Shown here piece by piece: positions 1 through 8,906 of a stretch of 64,000 nt of DNA. A program made the translations under genes and the position numbers. Source of the DNA: Mesorhizobium sp. GTDB taxonomy: Bacteria; Pseudomonadota; Alphaproteobacteria; Rhizobiales; Rhizobiaceae. The notes below the pieces were generated by a model. That model was not told where the DNA came from and searched no databases. It saw only the letters and a list, made by a program, of their open reading frames with translations. Position 1 is the first letter of the stretch. The number at the start of each line of letters is the position of its first letter. The stretch covers positions 3,138-67,137 of the forward strand of contig JAPUFC010000048.1 of NCBI GenBank assembly GCA_027492275.1. The letters run 5' to 3'.

Positions 1-29
1 GGATCGGCCTCGGGGCCGGCCCCAACCCC

Positions 30-80
30 GCTCCTCCCCCGTTCTGGGGGGTGGGGGCGCGACGCGCCGGAGGGGGCGCT
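30..80. repeat. Degenerate intergenic repeat fragment downstream of era
   Basis: The non-coding end of the window beside era contains C-rich and G-rich runs ending in cggagggggcgct. This resembles the ends of the two complete inverted-repeat elements flanking pyrE. It looks like a partial or decayed copy. No gene is visible before base 89. Confidence 0.4.
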
Positions 81-88
81 GGCGATGC

Positions 89-1012
89 CTATCGCGGGAA
101 TTCCAGCCCCATCTCGCGGTATCGCTCGGGGTCGTCGCCCCAGTTCTCGCGCACCTTGACGAACAGGAAGAGATGCACCTTCTGGTCGAGCATCTCGCCG
201 ATCTCCTTGCGCGCGGCGGAGCCGATGGCGCGGATCGTCTCGCCCTTCGCGCCCAGCACGATCTTCTTCTGGCTATCGCGCTCGACATAGATGACCTGCT
301 CGATGCGCACCGAGCCGTCCTTCTTCTCCTCCCATTTCTCCGTCTCGACATGGGACGAATAGGGCAGCTCCTGATGCAACCTGAGATACAGCTTCTCGCG
401 CGTGACCTCGGCTGCGAGCTGGCGCATCGGCAGGTCGGAAATCTGGTCCTCCGGATAGTACCAGGGACCGCGCGGCAGGCTCTGCGCGAGATGATCGAGC
501 AGATGCTGGCAGCCCGATCCGGTCGCGGCCGAGACCATGAAGGTGGCGTTGAAATGCGCGCGCCTGTTGGCCTCCTCGGCGAGGCCGAGCAGCGTTTCGG
601 GCCGCACGCGGTCGATCTTGTTGAGCACGAGAATCTTGCGCTGCCGCACCTCGGCCATGGCGTCGAGTATGTCCTCGACCTCGCCCTTCAGGCCGCGCTC
701 GGCGTCGACCAGCAGCATCACCTCGTCGGCGTCCTTGGCGCCGCCCCAGGCGGTGGCGACCATGGCGGTGTCCAGCCGCCGCTTCGGCCGGAAGATGCCC
801 GGCGTGTCGATGAAGACGATCTGCGCCTGCCCGTGCGTGACGATGCCGCGCACCAGCGCGCGCGTCGTCTGCACCTTGTGCGTGACGATCGACACTTTCG
901 CGCCGACCAGCCGGTTGAGCAGCGTCGACTTGCCGGCGTTCGGCGCGCCGATCAGCGCCACGAAGCCGGAATGGGTCTTCACCTCCGGCGGAGGTGTGGG
1001 TTGTTCGCTCAT
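89..1012 (-). CDS. era: GTPase Era
   Basis: Era is an essential GTPase that binds 16S rRNA and assists 30S subunit maturation. The 307-aa protein has G1 GAPNAGKS at residues 22-29, G3 DTPG at 69-72 and G4 NKID at 131-134. A C-terminal KH RNA-binding domain follows, with its GAKGETI loop. Length is normal for the family. It is the last gene of acpS-lepB-rnc-era on the minus strand and starts 9 bases after the rnc stop, so it is almost certainly cotranscribed with rnc. RNase III and Era both act on rRNA processing, and this order is conserved in alphaproteobacteria. Confidence 0.97.
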   Translation of the reverse strand: MSEQPTPPPEVKTHSGFVALIGAPNAGKSTLLNRLVGAKVSIVTHKVQTTRALVRGIVTHGQAQIVFIDTPGIFRPKRRLDTAMVATAWGGAKDADEVMLLVDAERGLKGEVEDILDAMAEVRQRKILVLNKIDRVRPETLLGLAEEANRRAHFNATFMVSAATGSGCQHLLDHLAQSLPRGPWYYPEDQISDLPMRQLAAEVTREKLYLRLHQELPYSSHVETEKWEEKKDGSVRIEQVIYVERDSQKKIVLGAKGETIRAIGSAARKEIGEMLDQKVHLFLFVKVRENWGDDPERYREMGLEFPR

Positions 1013-1021
1013 CTGCTGCCC

Positions 1022-1720
1022 CTACCTCACGCCTTCGCGGGTCATGAATTCCGCCGCAGCCGCCTGCTGCGCGGCCTGCTTGGACGAGCCGACGCCGCGG
1101 GCGGGCTCGTGGCCCGGCACCTCGACGCGCACCGTGAAGGTGAGGTCGTGGTCCGGCCCCTCGCGGCTCTCGATGACGTAGAGGGGCGGCGTGCCGCCGC
1201 GCGCCTGCACCCATTGCTGGAGATCGGTCTTGGCGTCGCGCAGCGAGTGCGCGGAGCCGGCCGAGCGGTGCTCCCAGTAGCGCAGCACGAAGGCGCGCGC
1301 CACCTCCAGCCCGCCGTCCAGATACAGCGCGGCGATCAGCGCCTCGACCGCGTCGGCGCGGGCGTTGCGCCCCTGCTTGCCGGTCCGGCCCTTGATCGCG
1401 GCGTCGGCGCGCAGCAGGGCGACCAGCCCAAGCTCCCCGGCGATCTCGGCGCAGACGTCGCGGTTCACCAGCGCGTTGAGGCGGATCGACAGCTCGCCCT
1501 GGTCGGCTTGCGGGTAGGCGGCGTAGAGCATGTCCGAGATGACCAGGCCGAGCACGCGGTCGCCCAGGAATTCGAGCCGCTCGTTGTTGTCGACCTTGCG
1601 CCCCTGCGCGCTGGAATGCGTCAGCGCGCGCTGCATCAGCGAAAAGTCGCGGAAGACGTGGCCGGTCCTTTGCGCCAGCTCGGCGGCGAGGGTTTCGCCC
1701 GTCGGTCTGTTCAGCCCCAT
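1022..1720 (-). CDS. rnc: Ribonuclease III
   Basis: RNase III is a double-strand-specific endoribonuclease that processes rRNA precursors and structured mRNAs. The 232-aa product carries the signature NERLEFLGD at residues 46-54 with its metal-binding acidic residues. A C-terminal double-stranded RNA-binding domain ends in a SSKQAAQQAAA helix. The reading frame stays open far upstream across lepB. The ATG at 1720 is chosen because it gives the normal N-terminus and lies only 2 bases after the lepB stop, which indicates translational coupling. era follows directly. Confidence 0.96.
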   Translation of the reverse strand: MGLNRPTGETLAAELAQRTGHVFRDFSLMQRALTHSSAQGRKVDNNERLEFLGDRVLGLVISDMLYAAYPQADQGELSIRLNALVNRDVCAEIAGELGLVALLRADAAIKGRTGKQGRNARADAVEALIAALYLDGGLEVARAFVLRYWEHRSAGSAHSLRDAKTDLQQWVQARGGTPPLYVIESREGPDHDLTFTVRVEVPGHEPARGVGSSKQAAQQAAAAEFMTREGVR

Positions 1721-1722
1721 CG

Positions 1723-2472
1723 CTACCGGACGACGGTGAACAGGCGCGACAGGCGCAGCGAGGACGGCCACTTCCACAACTCCAGCGGGCTCGCGCCGTC
1801 GGCGATGGAGAAGAAGATGATGTTGGCGCGCCCGACCAGGTTCTCCTCCGGCACGAAGCCGACCGTGAAGCGGCTGTCGGAGGAGTTGTCGCGATTGTCG
1901 CCCATGGCGAAGTAGTGGCCGGCCGGCACGACGAACTCGCGCGTGTCGTCGCCGATGCCGTTGGGCGACAGGTCCAGCGTGTCGTAGGAGACGCCGTTGG
2001 GCAGCGTCTCGCGGTAGACGTCGACGGGGCGGTTGACCTCGGTGATGTCGGGATTGTCGATCTGCCCGACCTTTTCGCGGGGAACGCCGGCGCCGTTGAT
2101 GAAGAGCTGGCCGCCCTTCATCTGAACGCGGTCGCCCGGCAGGCCGACGATGCGCTTGATGTAGTCGAGCGACGGGTTGGGCGGGAACTTGAACACGACG
2201 ACATCGCCGCGCTCGGGCGCGGAGCCCCAGATGCGGCCGGAGAAGATGTCGGGCGAGAAGGGCAGCGAATGGCGCGAATAGCCGTAGGCCCACTTCGTCA
2301 CGAACAGATAGTCGCCCTCCAGCAGGGTCGGCCGCATCGAGCCGGACGGGATAGAGAAGGGCTGGAACAGGAAGGTGCGGATCACCAGCGCGAGCAGCAG
2401 CGCCTGGACGATGACGCTGACGGTCTCGCCGAGCCCGCCGGACTTCTTCTCGTTCTTTTCAGCCACGCTCAT
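1723..2472 (-). CDS. lepB: Signal peptidase I
   Basis: Type I signal peptidase cleaves signal peptides from exported proteins at the outer face of the inner membrane. The 249-aa protein has one N-terminal membrane segment (about residues 17-36). The catalytic serine sits in the SGSM motif (Ser45) and the general-base lysine in DYIKRIVG (Lys106), followed by GLPGDRV. The late box GDNRDNSSDSR is also present. It lies between acpS and rnc in the conserved acpS-lepB-rnc-era order, with 2 bases to rnc. Confidence 0.96.
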   Translation of the reverse strand: MSVAEKNEKKSGGLGETVSVIVQALLLALVIRTFLFQPFSIPSGSMRPTLLEGDYLFVTKWAYGYSRHSLPFSPDIFSGRIWGSAPERGDVVVFKFPPNPSLDYIKRIVGLPGDRVQMKGGQLFINGAGVPREKVGQIDNPDITEVNRPVDVYRETLPNGVSYDTLDLSPNGIGDDTREFVVPAGHYFAMGDNRDNSSDSRFTVGFVPEENLVGRANIIFFSIADGASPLELWKWPSSLRLSRLFTVVR

Positions 2473-2547
2473 GCCGTCCTGTGTTCCTGTGAAGGCGCCG
2501 CGTCCGATATAGTGGCAGCGGCGGGGCGGAGCAACGAAATTGCCGCG

Positions 2548-2952
2548 TCACGGCTCGATCGCCAGCGCCTCGATGACGACGAAGGCCTGCGCCAGCGGGA
2601 AATCGTCGGTGATGGTCAGGTGGATGACCGCGCGGTGGCCGCGCGGCACCATGCGCTCCAGCCGCTCGGCCGCGCCGCCGGTCAGGTGCATGGTCGGCTT
2701 GCCGCCGGGCAGGTTGACCACGCCCATGTCGCGCCAGAACACGCCGCGCGCCATGCCGGTGCCGAGCGCCTTGGCGCAGGCCTCCTTGGCCGCGAAGCGC
2801 TTGGCATAGGAGGCGGCGCGCTGCCTGCGGCGTTCGGAACGGGCGCGCTCGACCTCGGTGAAGATGCGGGCGACGAACCGCTCGCCGTGGCGCTCCAGCG
2901 TCTTCTCGACGCGGCGGATGTCGATCAGGTCGCTGCCGATGCCGAGGATCAT
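2548..2952 (-). CDS. acpS: Holo-[acyl-carrier-protein] synthase
   Basis: AcpS transfers 4'-phosphopantetheine from CoA to apo-acyl carrier protein. The 134-aa product begins with GIGSDLIDI, whose Asp8 binds Mg2+, and contains [14 protein letters not shown] with the second metal ligand (about Glu57). Both are hallmarks of the family. The frame is open further upstream through repeat sequence, so the start at 2952 is set by the conserved MILGIGSD N-terminus. It is the first gene of the acpS-lepB-rnc-era group. A 175-base gap holding an inverted-repeat element separates it from pyrE. Confidence 0.95.
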   Translation of the reverse strand: MILGIGSDLIDIRRVEKTLERHGERFVARIFTEVERARSERRRQRAASYAKRFAAKEACAKALGTGMARGVFWRDMGVVNLPGGKPTMHLTGGAAERLERMVPRGHRAVIHLTITDDFPLAQAFVVIEALAIEP

Positions 2953-2987
2953 GGTGCGACACGGTCCGCGCCGTCGGGTCGGGTCTG

Positions 2988-3112
2988 GCGCCCCCTCCGG
3001 CCCTTCGGGCCACCTCCCCCGTGAACGGGGGAGGATCGGCGCTGCGGACGGCCTCGACCTCGATCCTCCCCTGCGAAGCGGGGGAGGTGGCCCGAAGGGC
3101 CGGAGGGGGCGC
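2988..3112. repeat. Large intergenic inverted-repeat element (copy 1)
   Basis: Two 34-base arms (2988-3021 and 3079-3112) are perfect reverse complements. The outer ends read gcgccccctccggc and gccggagggggcgc. They flank a 57-base centre that holds smaller repeats of gggggaggatcg. As RNA it would form a very long hairpin between pyrE and acpS. A related element follows relA at 3747-3864. It resembles the mobile palindromic repeats common between rhizobial genes. Confidence 0.85.
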
Positions 3113-3127
3113 TGTCGCCGCGTACCA

Positions 3128-3706
3128 TCAGATGTTCCGGCTTCCCGGCTTGACCGCGGGCAGCGCGGCCAGCTCCGGCGGGAGGCTGTCGGGGTGATAG
3201 GCCGGCACCTCGTAGTCGGCGAGCGCCACGAGCGGCACGCCGACATCCGCCTTGCCGGCCGAGCGGTCGATGATGCAGGCGGCGGCCGCCACCTCGGCGC
3301 CGAGATCGCGCAGGCACGTGATGGTTTCGCGGATCGACAGGCCGGTGGTGACGATGTCCTCGACGATCACCACGCGCGCGCCCTTCCCGATCTCGAAGCG
3401 GCGCAGCCGGAACACGCCCCCTTCCCGCTCCACCCAGATCGCCGGGACGCCGAGGTGGCGCGAGGTCTCATAGGCCGGGATCAGGCCGCCGATGGCCGGG
3501 CCCACCACATAGTCGATGCGGCCCGGCACCTGCTCGCGGATCTTCCGCGCCAGCGCCCGGCACAGGATCTCGGTCTTGTCGGCATGCATGAAGACGCGCG
3601 CCTTCTGAAGGAAGACGGGGCTGCGCAGGCCGGAGGTGAGGATGAAGTGTCCTTCCATGACGGCTCCGGCCTCGCGGAAGATGTCGATCACGTCGTCGGC
3701 GGTCAT
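3128..3706 (-). CDS. pyrE: Orotate phosphoribosyltransferase
   Basis: PyrE converts orotate and PRPP to OMP in pyrimidine synthesis. The 192-aa protein has the PRPP-binding motif [11 protein letters not shown] at residues 112-122 and the early [12 protein letters not shown] segment typical of alphaproteobacterial PyrE. The ATG at 3706 is preferred because GGAG lies 6 bases upstream. An in-frame ATG 12 bases earlier (3718) would add MEQR and cannot be excluded. The frame continues upstream through repeat DNA and is not coding there. The gene is bracketed by two inverted-repeat elements and lies downstream of relA. Confidence 0.94.
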   Translation of the reverse strand: MTADDVIDIFREAGAVMEGHFILTSGLRSPVFLQKARVFMHADKTEILCRALARKIREQVPGRIDYVVGPAIGGLIPAYETSRHLGVPAIWVEREGGVFRLRRFEIGKGARVVIVEDIVTTGLSIRETITCLRDLGAEVAAAACIIDRSAGKADVGVPLVALADYEVPAYHPDSLPPELAALPAVKPGSRNI

Positions 3707-3746
3707 GCGCTGCTCCATATGCTTTGTCCGGTCGCTGGCCAGGTCA

Positions 3747-3864
3747 GCGCCCCCTCCACCACTTCGTGGTCCCCCTCCCCCGTGAACGGGGAGGATCGAG
3801 GTCGAGGCCGGCATGTCCTCCCCTGTGAAGCGGGGGAGGTGGCCCGAAGGGTCGGAGGGGGCGC
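3747..3864. repeat. Large intergenic inverted-repeat element (copy 2)
   Basis: This is a related but less perfect copy of the element at 2988-3112. The left arm starts gcgccccctccacc and the right arm ends ggtcggagggggcgc. The arms again flank ggggaggatcg-type inner repeats. The left arm carries cca-cttcgtggt in place of the ggc-ccttcgggcc of copy 1, so the two copies have diverged. It fills the gap between relA and pyrE. Confidence 0.8.
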
Positions 3865-3873
3865 CCCATCCCC

Positions 3874-6099
3874 TCACCCATTCACCCTCTCCGCCGCGCT
3901 GACGCTCGAATTGGCCTTGAGCTGCGACAGCAGCCGGTTCAGGTGCTTCAGATCCCACACTTCCAGGTCGATGGCCATCTTGGTGAAGTCCGGCGCGGTG
4001 TTGACCATCGACAATGTGTGGATATTGGCGTCGTTGTCGGCGATGACGCGCGTGATCTCGGCCAGCGAGCCCGGCTCGTTGATGGCGGTGACGGCGATTC
4101 GCGCCGGGAAGCGCTCGTTGCTGTTCTCGTCGATGTCCCAGCGCACGTCGATCCAGCGCTCCGGCTGGTCGTCGAAGGCGGTCAGCGCCGGCGACTGGAT
4201 CGGATAGATGGTGATGCCCACGCCGGGCTGCATGATGCCGACGATGCGGTCGCCGGGCACCGCGCCCTCATCGGCGAAGCGCACCGGCAGGTCGCCGCGC
4301 ACGCCGCGGATTGGCACGCCGCCCTCGCGCGAGCCGCCCTTGCCGCGGCGCGACAGGCCGGGAAGCTGGAACAGCATGCCGGCCGCGTTTCGGATGTTGA
4401 ACCAGCCCTCCTCGCGCGGCTTGGCTCCGGCATTGGTGACGCGCTCGTCCTTGAAGTCCGGGAAGACGGCGGTCATGACGTCGCTCGACGGCAGCTCGCC
4501 GCGGCCGACCGAGGCCAGCACGTCCTCGACATCCTTGCGGCCGAGCCGGTGCAGAACGGGCTTCAGCGCATCGCGCGAGAACGTCTTGCCCGAGCGCTCG
4601 AAGGCGCGCTCCAGGATGCGCTGGCCGAGGCCGGAATACTGCTTGCGCACGGCGTTTCGCGTGGCGCGGCGGATGGCGGCGCGCGCCTTGCCGGTCACCA
4701 CCATCGATTCCCACGCCGCCGGCGGCACCTGCGCCTTGGAGCGGATGATCTCGACCTCGTCGCCGTTCTTGAGCTCGGTCATCAGCGGCATGACGCGGCC
4801 GTTGACCTTGGCGCCGACGCAGGTGTCACCGACGTCGGTGTGCACGGCATAGGCGAAGTCGATCGGGGTGGCGCCGCGCGGCAGGGCGATCAGCATGCCC
4901 TTCGGCGTGAAGCAGAACACCTGGTCCTGGAACAGCTCCAGCTTGGTGTTCTCGAGGAAGTCCTCGGGATTGTCGCCTTCGGCAAGCTGCTCGATGGTGC
5001 GCCGCAGCCAGGCATAGGCGTTGGTTTCCTTGGAGATCAGCGGGCTGACGCCCTTCATCTGCCCGGCGCTGTCCTTGTAGAGCGCATGGGCGGCCACGCC
5101 ATACTCGGCGACCGTGTTCATCTCGCGGGTGCGGATCTGGAGTTCCACGCGCTGGCGCGAGGGACCGACGATGGTGGTATGAATGGAGCGGTAGTCGTTC
5201 TGCTTGGGCGTCGAGATGTAGTCCTTGAAGCGGCCCGGCACCATCGACCAGGTGGTGTGGATGGCGCCGAGCGCGCGGTAGCAATCCTCCACCGTGTCGA
5301 CCAGGACGCGGAATCCGAAGATGTCGGAGAGCTGCTCGAAGGACAGCGCCCTGGTCTCCATCTTGCGGAAGACGGACCACGGCTTCTTCTGCCGGCTCTT
5401 CACCGCGACGGCGATGCCGCTCTTGTCGAACACGGCCGAGAGCTGGTCCTCGATCTCCTTCAGGATGTTGCGGTTCTTCTCCAGCGTGCCCGCGAGCTTT
5501 TCGGTGACGGTCTTGTAGGCGTCGGGATTGATGGTGTGGAACGCGAGCTCCTCGAGCTCCTCGCGCATGCCCTGCATGCCCATGCGGCCGGCCAGCGGCG
5601 CATAGATCTCCATCGTCTCCTCGGCGATGCGCAGTCGCTTGTCGCGCGGCATGTGGCCGAGCGTGCGCATGTTGTGCAGCCGGTCGGCGAGCTTGACGAG
5701 CAGGACGCGCACATCCTCCGCGATGGCCAGCAGCAGCTTGCGCAGGTTTTCCGCCTGCACCGCCTTCTTGGAGACGAGATCGAGCTTCTTCAGCTTGGTC
5801 AGGCCGTCGACCAGCCGCCCCATGTCGGGGCCGAACAGCTCGTCGATCTCCTGGCGCGTCGCGGTCGTGTCCTCGATCGTGTCGTGCAGCAGGGCGACTG
5901 CGATGGTTGCCTCGTCCAGATGCATGTCGGTGAGGATGGCAGCCACTTCGAGCGGATGCGAGAAATAGGGATCGCCGGAAGCGCGCTTCTGGTGGCCGTG
6001 CTTCTGCATGGCGTAGACATAGGCCTTGTTGAGCAGGGCCTCGTTCACGTCGGGCTTGTAGCGCTGGACGCGCTCGACAAGCTCGTACTGGCGCATCAT
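3874..6099 (-). CDS. relA: Bifunctional (p)ppGpp synthetase/hydrolase (RelA/SpoT homologue)
   Basis: This enzyme makes and degrades (p)ppGpp, the stringent-response alarmone. The 741-aa order is as follows. The HD hydrolase has metal ligands around His48, HD at 72-73 and DRLHNMR from 139. The synthetase has [11 protein letters not shown] and [12 protein letters not shown] domain begins FCFTPKG, and a C-terminal ACT domain spans about residues 660-735. Intact HD and synthetase motifs argue for the single bifunctional Rsh enzyme of alphaproteobacteria. It lies 117 bases after rpoZ with a predicted terminator between them, so it may have its own weak promoter or depend on read-through. Confidence 0.96.
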   Translation of the reverse strand: MMRQYELVERVQRYKPDVNEALLNKAYVYAMQKHGHQKRASGDPYFSHPLEVAAILTDMHLDEATIAVALLHDTIEDTTATRQEIDELFGPDMGRLVDGLTKLKKLDLVSKKAVQAENLRKLLLAIAEDVRVLLVKLADRLHNMRTLGHMPRDKRLRIAEETMEIYAPLAGRMGMQGMREELEELAFHTINPDAYKTVTEKLAGTLEKNRNILKEIEDQLSAVFDKSGIAVAVKSRQKKPWSVFRKMETRALSFEQLSDIFGFRVLVDTVEDCYRALGAIHTTWSMVPGRFKDYISTPKQNDYRSIHTTIVGPSRQRVELQIRTREMNTVAEYGVAAHALYKDSAGQMKGVSPLISKETNAYAWLRRTIEQLAEGDNPEDFLENTKLELFQDQVFCFTPKGMLIALPRGATPIDFAYAVHTDVGDTCVGAKVNGRVMPLMTELKNGDEVEIIRSKAQVPPAAWESMVVTGKARAAIRRATRNAVRKQYSGLGQRILERAFERSGKTFSRDALKPVLHRLGRKDVEDVLASVGRGELPSSDVMTAVFPDFKDERVTNAGAKPREEGWFNIRNAAGMLFQLPGLSRRGKGGSREGGVPIRGVRGDLPVRFADEGAVPGDRIVGIMQPGVGITIYPIQSPALTAFDDQPERWIDVRWDIDENSNERFPARIAVTAINEPGSLAEITRVIADNDANIHTLSMVNTAPDFTKMAIDLEVWDLKHLNRLLSQLKANSSVSAAERVNG

Positions 6100-6131
6100 G
6101 GACGGCGACTTTCGGGCATCGACGGGATCAC

Positions 6132-6165
6132 AAACGAAAAGGGCGCCGCACGATGCGACGCCCTT
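6132..6165 (-). terminator. Rho-independent terminator after rpoZ
   Basis: On the minus strand a 12-base stem (6139-6150 with 6154-6165, one G-T pair) with a 3-base loop is followed by TTTTCGTTT. It lies between the rpoZ stop and the relA start, only 33 bases before relA. Confidence 0.8.
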
Positions 6166-6216
6166 CCAGGATAGGAGCCTTCTCTCCGCTACGGAAGAGC
6201 GATGGCGGCTAAAGGC

Positions 6217-6609
6217 TTAATAATCGTCGCTTTTTTCCGGCGGCACGAGGCCTTCGATGCCGGCGAGCAGGTCTTCCTCGCTCATGCGGTCGAAGGTGAT
6301 GTTGTCCTCCGGCTCGTCGACGTCCGGCGTCTCGGGGCGCTGGTCGGCGATTTCGGCGCCGTCCGCCTCGGGCTCGTCGATCTCGACATGCTTCTGCAGC
6401 GAGTGGATCAGGTCTTCCTTAAGGTCGCCCGGCGAGAGCGTCTCGTCGGCGATCTCGCGCAGCGCGACGACAGGGTTCTTGTCGTTGTCGCGGGGGACCG
6501 TGATCTGCGCGCCCTGGCTGATCTGGCGGGCGCGGTGACCGGCCAGCAGAACCAGCTCGAAGCGGTTCTCGACCTTGTCTATGCAATCCTCAACGGTAAC
6601 GCGGGCCAT
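6217..6609 (-). CDS. rpoZ: DNA-directed RNA polymerase subunit omega
   Basis: Omega helps assemble and stabilise RNA polymerase and contributes to ppGpp sensing. The 130-aa protein begins [20 protein letters not shown], the canonical omega N-terminus, followed by [11 protein letters not shown]. An acidic C-terminal tail of about 60 residues is typical of rhizobial omega. The ATG at 6609 is chosen for that N-terminus, although the frame is open further upstream. It precedes relA, an order linking polymerase and stringent response that is widely conserved. A 234-base divergent region separates it from the NYN gene. Confidence 0.96.
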   Translation of the reverse strand: MARVTVEDCIDKVENRFELVLLAGHRARQISQGAQITVPRDNDKNPVVALREIADETLSPGDLKEDLIHSLQKHVEIDEPEADGAEIADQRPETPDVDEPEDNITFDRMSEEDLLAGIEGLVPPEKSDDY

Positions 6610-6843
6610 AAACGCCCCTTTCATTGCATCGATTTTTCGGAAACAGGCGGCGTCCATACTCCGAATGCGGGCGGATTACAAGCGCGGCGCTCGTCCGAGC
6701 ACCGGCCGGCGGCGATCACAATGTGTTGGACAGTCCCGCGCAATCTTGGAATGTGACGCAGGCACCGTTACGATCTTGCCATCCGATCGATCCTGTCGTC
6801 AATTAAATCGGTTTATAGCTTCGATTTGAGAATGGATTTGCAC

Positions 6844-7422
6844 ATGTTTGATTCCAGGGAGAAGATCGCGCTCTTCATCGACGGCGCAAATCTCTACGCC
6901 ACGTCCCGCTCGCTCGGCTTCGACATCGACTACCGCAAGCTGCTCGCCAGCTTCCAGAAACGGGGCTACCTGCTGCGCGCCTACTATTACACCGCGCTGG
7001 TCGAGGATCAGGAATATTCCTCCATCCGCCCGCTGATCGACTGGCTCGACTACAACGGCTTCAAGGTGGTGACGAAGCCGGCCAAGGAATTCACGGACGC
7101 CGCCGGCCGGCGCAAGATCAAAGGCAACATGGACATCGAACTGGCCGTCGACGCGCTGGAGATGGCGGACCATGTCGACCACTACGTCATCTTCTCGGGC
7201 GACGGCGATTTCCGCACGCTGGTCGAGGCGCTGCAACGGCGCGGGCGCAAGGTCAGCGTCGTCTCCACCATGACCTCGCAGCCGCCGATGATCTCGGACG
7301 ATCTGAGGCGGCAGGCGGACCATTTCATCGACCTCGCCACGTTGCGCGCCGATATCGGCCGCGAGCCGTCCGAACGGCCCGTGCGCCGGATCGAGACCGG
7401 CGACGACGACGGCCACGGCTGA
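6844..7422 (+). CDS. NYN domain protein (LabA/DUF88-like putative nuclease)
   Basis: NYN domains are PIN-like folds that use clustered acidic residues, and many members are predicted RNases. In this 192-aa protein I see ALFIDGANLYA (Asp13), GNMDIELAVDAL (Asp97) and IFSGDGDF (Asp120, Asp122), which together form the expected acidic centre. The last 25 residues are a polar tail. The ATG at 6844 is chosen for the MFDSREKIALF start typical of relatives; an ATG at 6832 and a TTG at 6826 are also in frame. It is 7 bases upstream of a uracil-DNA glycosylase gene and probably cotranscribed. The RNA substrate is unknown. Confidence 0.88.
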   Translation: MFDSREKIALFIDGANLYATSRSLGFDIDYRKLLASFQKRGYLLRAYYYTALVEDQEYSSIRPLIDWLDYNGFKVVTKPAKEFTDAAGRRKIKGNMDIELAVDALEMADHVDHYVIFSGDGDFRTLVEALQRRGRKVSVVSTMTSQPPMISDDLRRQADHFIDLATLRADIGREPSERPVRRIETGDDDGHG

Positions 7423-7429
7423 TCCTCAG

Positions 7430-8098
7430 ATGGATTTTCAGTCGACCGAACCGGGGCGGGACTGCCCGTTCTGCCCGCGCCTCGTGGCGTTCCGCGAGGA
7501 GTGGCGCGCCAAGGAACCCTCGTGGCACAACGCGCCGGTGCCGACCTTCCTGCCGCCGGAGGGCGCGCAAGGGGTGCGGCTGCTGATCGTCGGGCTGGCG
7601 CCCGGCCTGCGCGGCGCCAACCGCACCGGGCGGCCCTTTACCGGCGACTATGCCGGAGACCTGCTCTATTCGACGCTGATCCGCTTCGGATTCGCGCGCG
7701 GACAGTTCAAGGCGCGGCCGGATGACGGGCTGGAACTCGCCGGCACGGCGATCACCAACGCGGTGCGCTGCGTGCCGCCGCAGAACAAGCCCGTCGGCGA
7801 GGAGATCGCCACCTGCCGGCGTTTCCTGTCCGCGACGATCGCCGCCCTGCCCCGGCTGGAGGCCATTTTGAGCCTCGGCGCGATCTCGCACCAGTCGACG
7901 GTGCGGGCTCTGGGGCTGAAACTTTCCGCCAACCCGTTCCGGCATGGCGGGCGGCTGGAGGCGGGCAGGATAGCGCTGTTCTCCAGCTATCACTGCTCGC
8001 GCTACAACACCAATACGGGCGTGCTTACCGAGGAGATGTTCGTCAGCGTTTTCCGGCAGATGGCGGACTTCCTGGAGGCAGCGAATCCGGCAACGTAG
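7430..8098 (+). CDS. Uracil-DNA glycosylase, family 5 (UDGb-like)
   Basis: This enzyme removes uracil or other deaminated bases from DNA, starting base-excision repair. The 222-aa protein has the Fe-S ligand pairs CPFC (Cys12, Cys15) and C-x14-C in RCVPP...ATC. It also has the active-site loop GLAPGLRGANRTGRPFTGD and a C-terminal SSYHCSRYNTNTG. GLAPG in place of the GEAPG of family 4, and the SYHCSRYNTNTG segment, point to family 5. It is 7 bases downstream of the NYN gene. A second, family 4 glycosylase is at 41565-42401. Confidence 0.9.
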   Translation: MDFQSTEPGRDCPFCPRLVAFREEWRAKEPSWHNAPVPTFLPPEGAQGVRLLIVGLAPGLRGANRTGRPFTGDYAGDLLYSTLIRFGFARGQFKARPDDGLELAGTAITNAVRCVPPQNKPVGEEIATCRRFLSATIAALPRLEAILSLGAISHQSTVRALGLKLSANPFRHGGRLEAGRIALFSSYHCSRYNTNTGVLTEEMFVSVFRQMADFLEAANPAT

Positions 8099-8134
8099 GA
8101 ACCCGCGCCAACACCGCGACCGGCGCCGCGTGGC

Positions 8135-8800
8135 CTAGCGTCGCTTCTCCACCACCAGCGCCTTCGAGTAGCCGGTCTTCTTGGGGTGCGGGAAATCCAG
8201 TATCTCGGCGACGTGGAAACGGCCCTTGCCCCATGTTGTCACCAGATAGGGCATGAGGGTCAGCGCCGCGCCGAACGGGTCCATCTCGCTGGTCGCCGCG
8301 GCCTCGTGACCGCTGGTGTGCTCCATGACGATGAGGCCGTGCGGCTTGAGGCACGAGACCCAGGCCGTCAGCGCCTTCTCGGGATCGTAGGCGTGGTCGA
8401 AGCTGTTGGAATAAATGAAGTCGCAGGCGCCGATCCACTCGGGCCGCGTTTCGTGGAAATCATGCTCGATCGTGTCGGGGAACTGGGTGGCGGTGTCGCT
8501 GATCTCGGTGCCGAGGACACGGCAGCCGAGTTCTTCGGCGAACCATTTCTGTTCCATGCCGCGCCGGGTGCCGTGGCACAGGCCGAATTCGGGCTTGATT
8601 CCCCGCGCCTCGATGTAGCGCGCGATGAGCGCGACCGTCTCGCGCTTGACCCATACCTTGCCGAGCTTCGCCTTGTTGCCCGCCACCTGCGCCTTGCGAT
8701 AGCGCTCGTAGTCGAACTGGCCGCCGGCACCGGTATAGGCGTGCAGCTTGTAGGCCTTGGCCGGCGTGACTTTCGCCAGCAGCTTGCGGATGGTGCCCAT
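8135..8800 (-). CDS. Putative class I SAM-dependent methyltransferase
   Basis: I read this 221-aa protein as a Methyltransf_11-like enzyme: strand and turn at EFGLCHGTRRGMEQ, an acidic motif II at VLGTEIS, then DFIYSNSFDHAYDPEKALTAW and a GLIVMEHTSGHE strand. The glycine-rich motif I is unusual, with GLCHGTRRG instead of GxGxG, so cofactor binding is inferred from the overall pattern only. The substrate is unknown. It is convergent with the glycosylase gene and about 106 bases before smpB on the same strand, with no sign of coupling. Confidence 0.72.
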   Translation of the reverse strand: MGTIRKLLAKVTPAKAYKLHAYTGAGGQFDYERYRKAQVAGNKAKLGKVWVKRETVALIARYIEARGIKPEFGLCHGTRRGMEQKWFAEELGCRVLGTEISDTATQFPDTIEHDFHETRPEWIGACDFIYSNSFDHAYDPEKALTAWVSCLKPHGLIVMEHTSGHEAAATSEMDPFGAALTLMPYLVTTWGKGRFHVAEILDFPHPKKTGYSKALVVEKRR

Positions 8801-8906
8801 TTACCCCTCCTGAACCCCGTCGGAGTGATGGTACCGCAACCGGCGAATTGTCAATATGCGCGGCAGCCCGGCGAGGCAGTCCCGAATGGCGCGTCGGACG
8901 GGCGGT

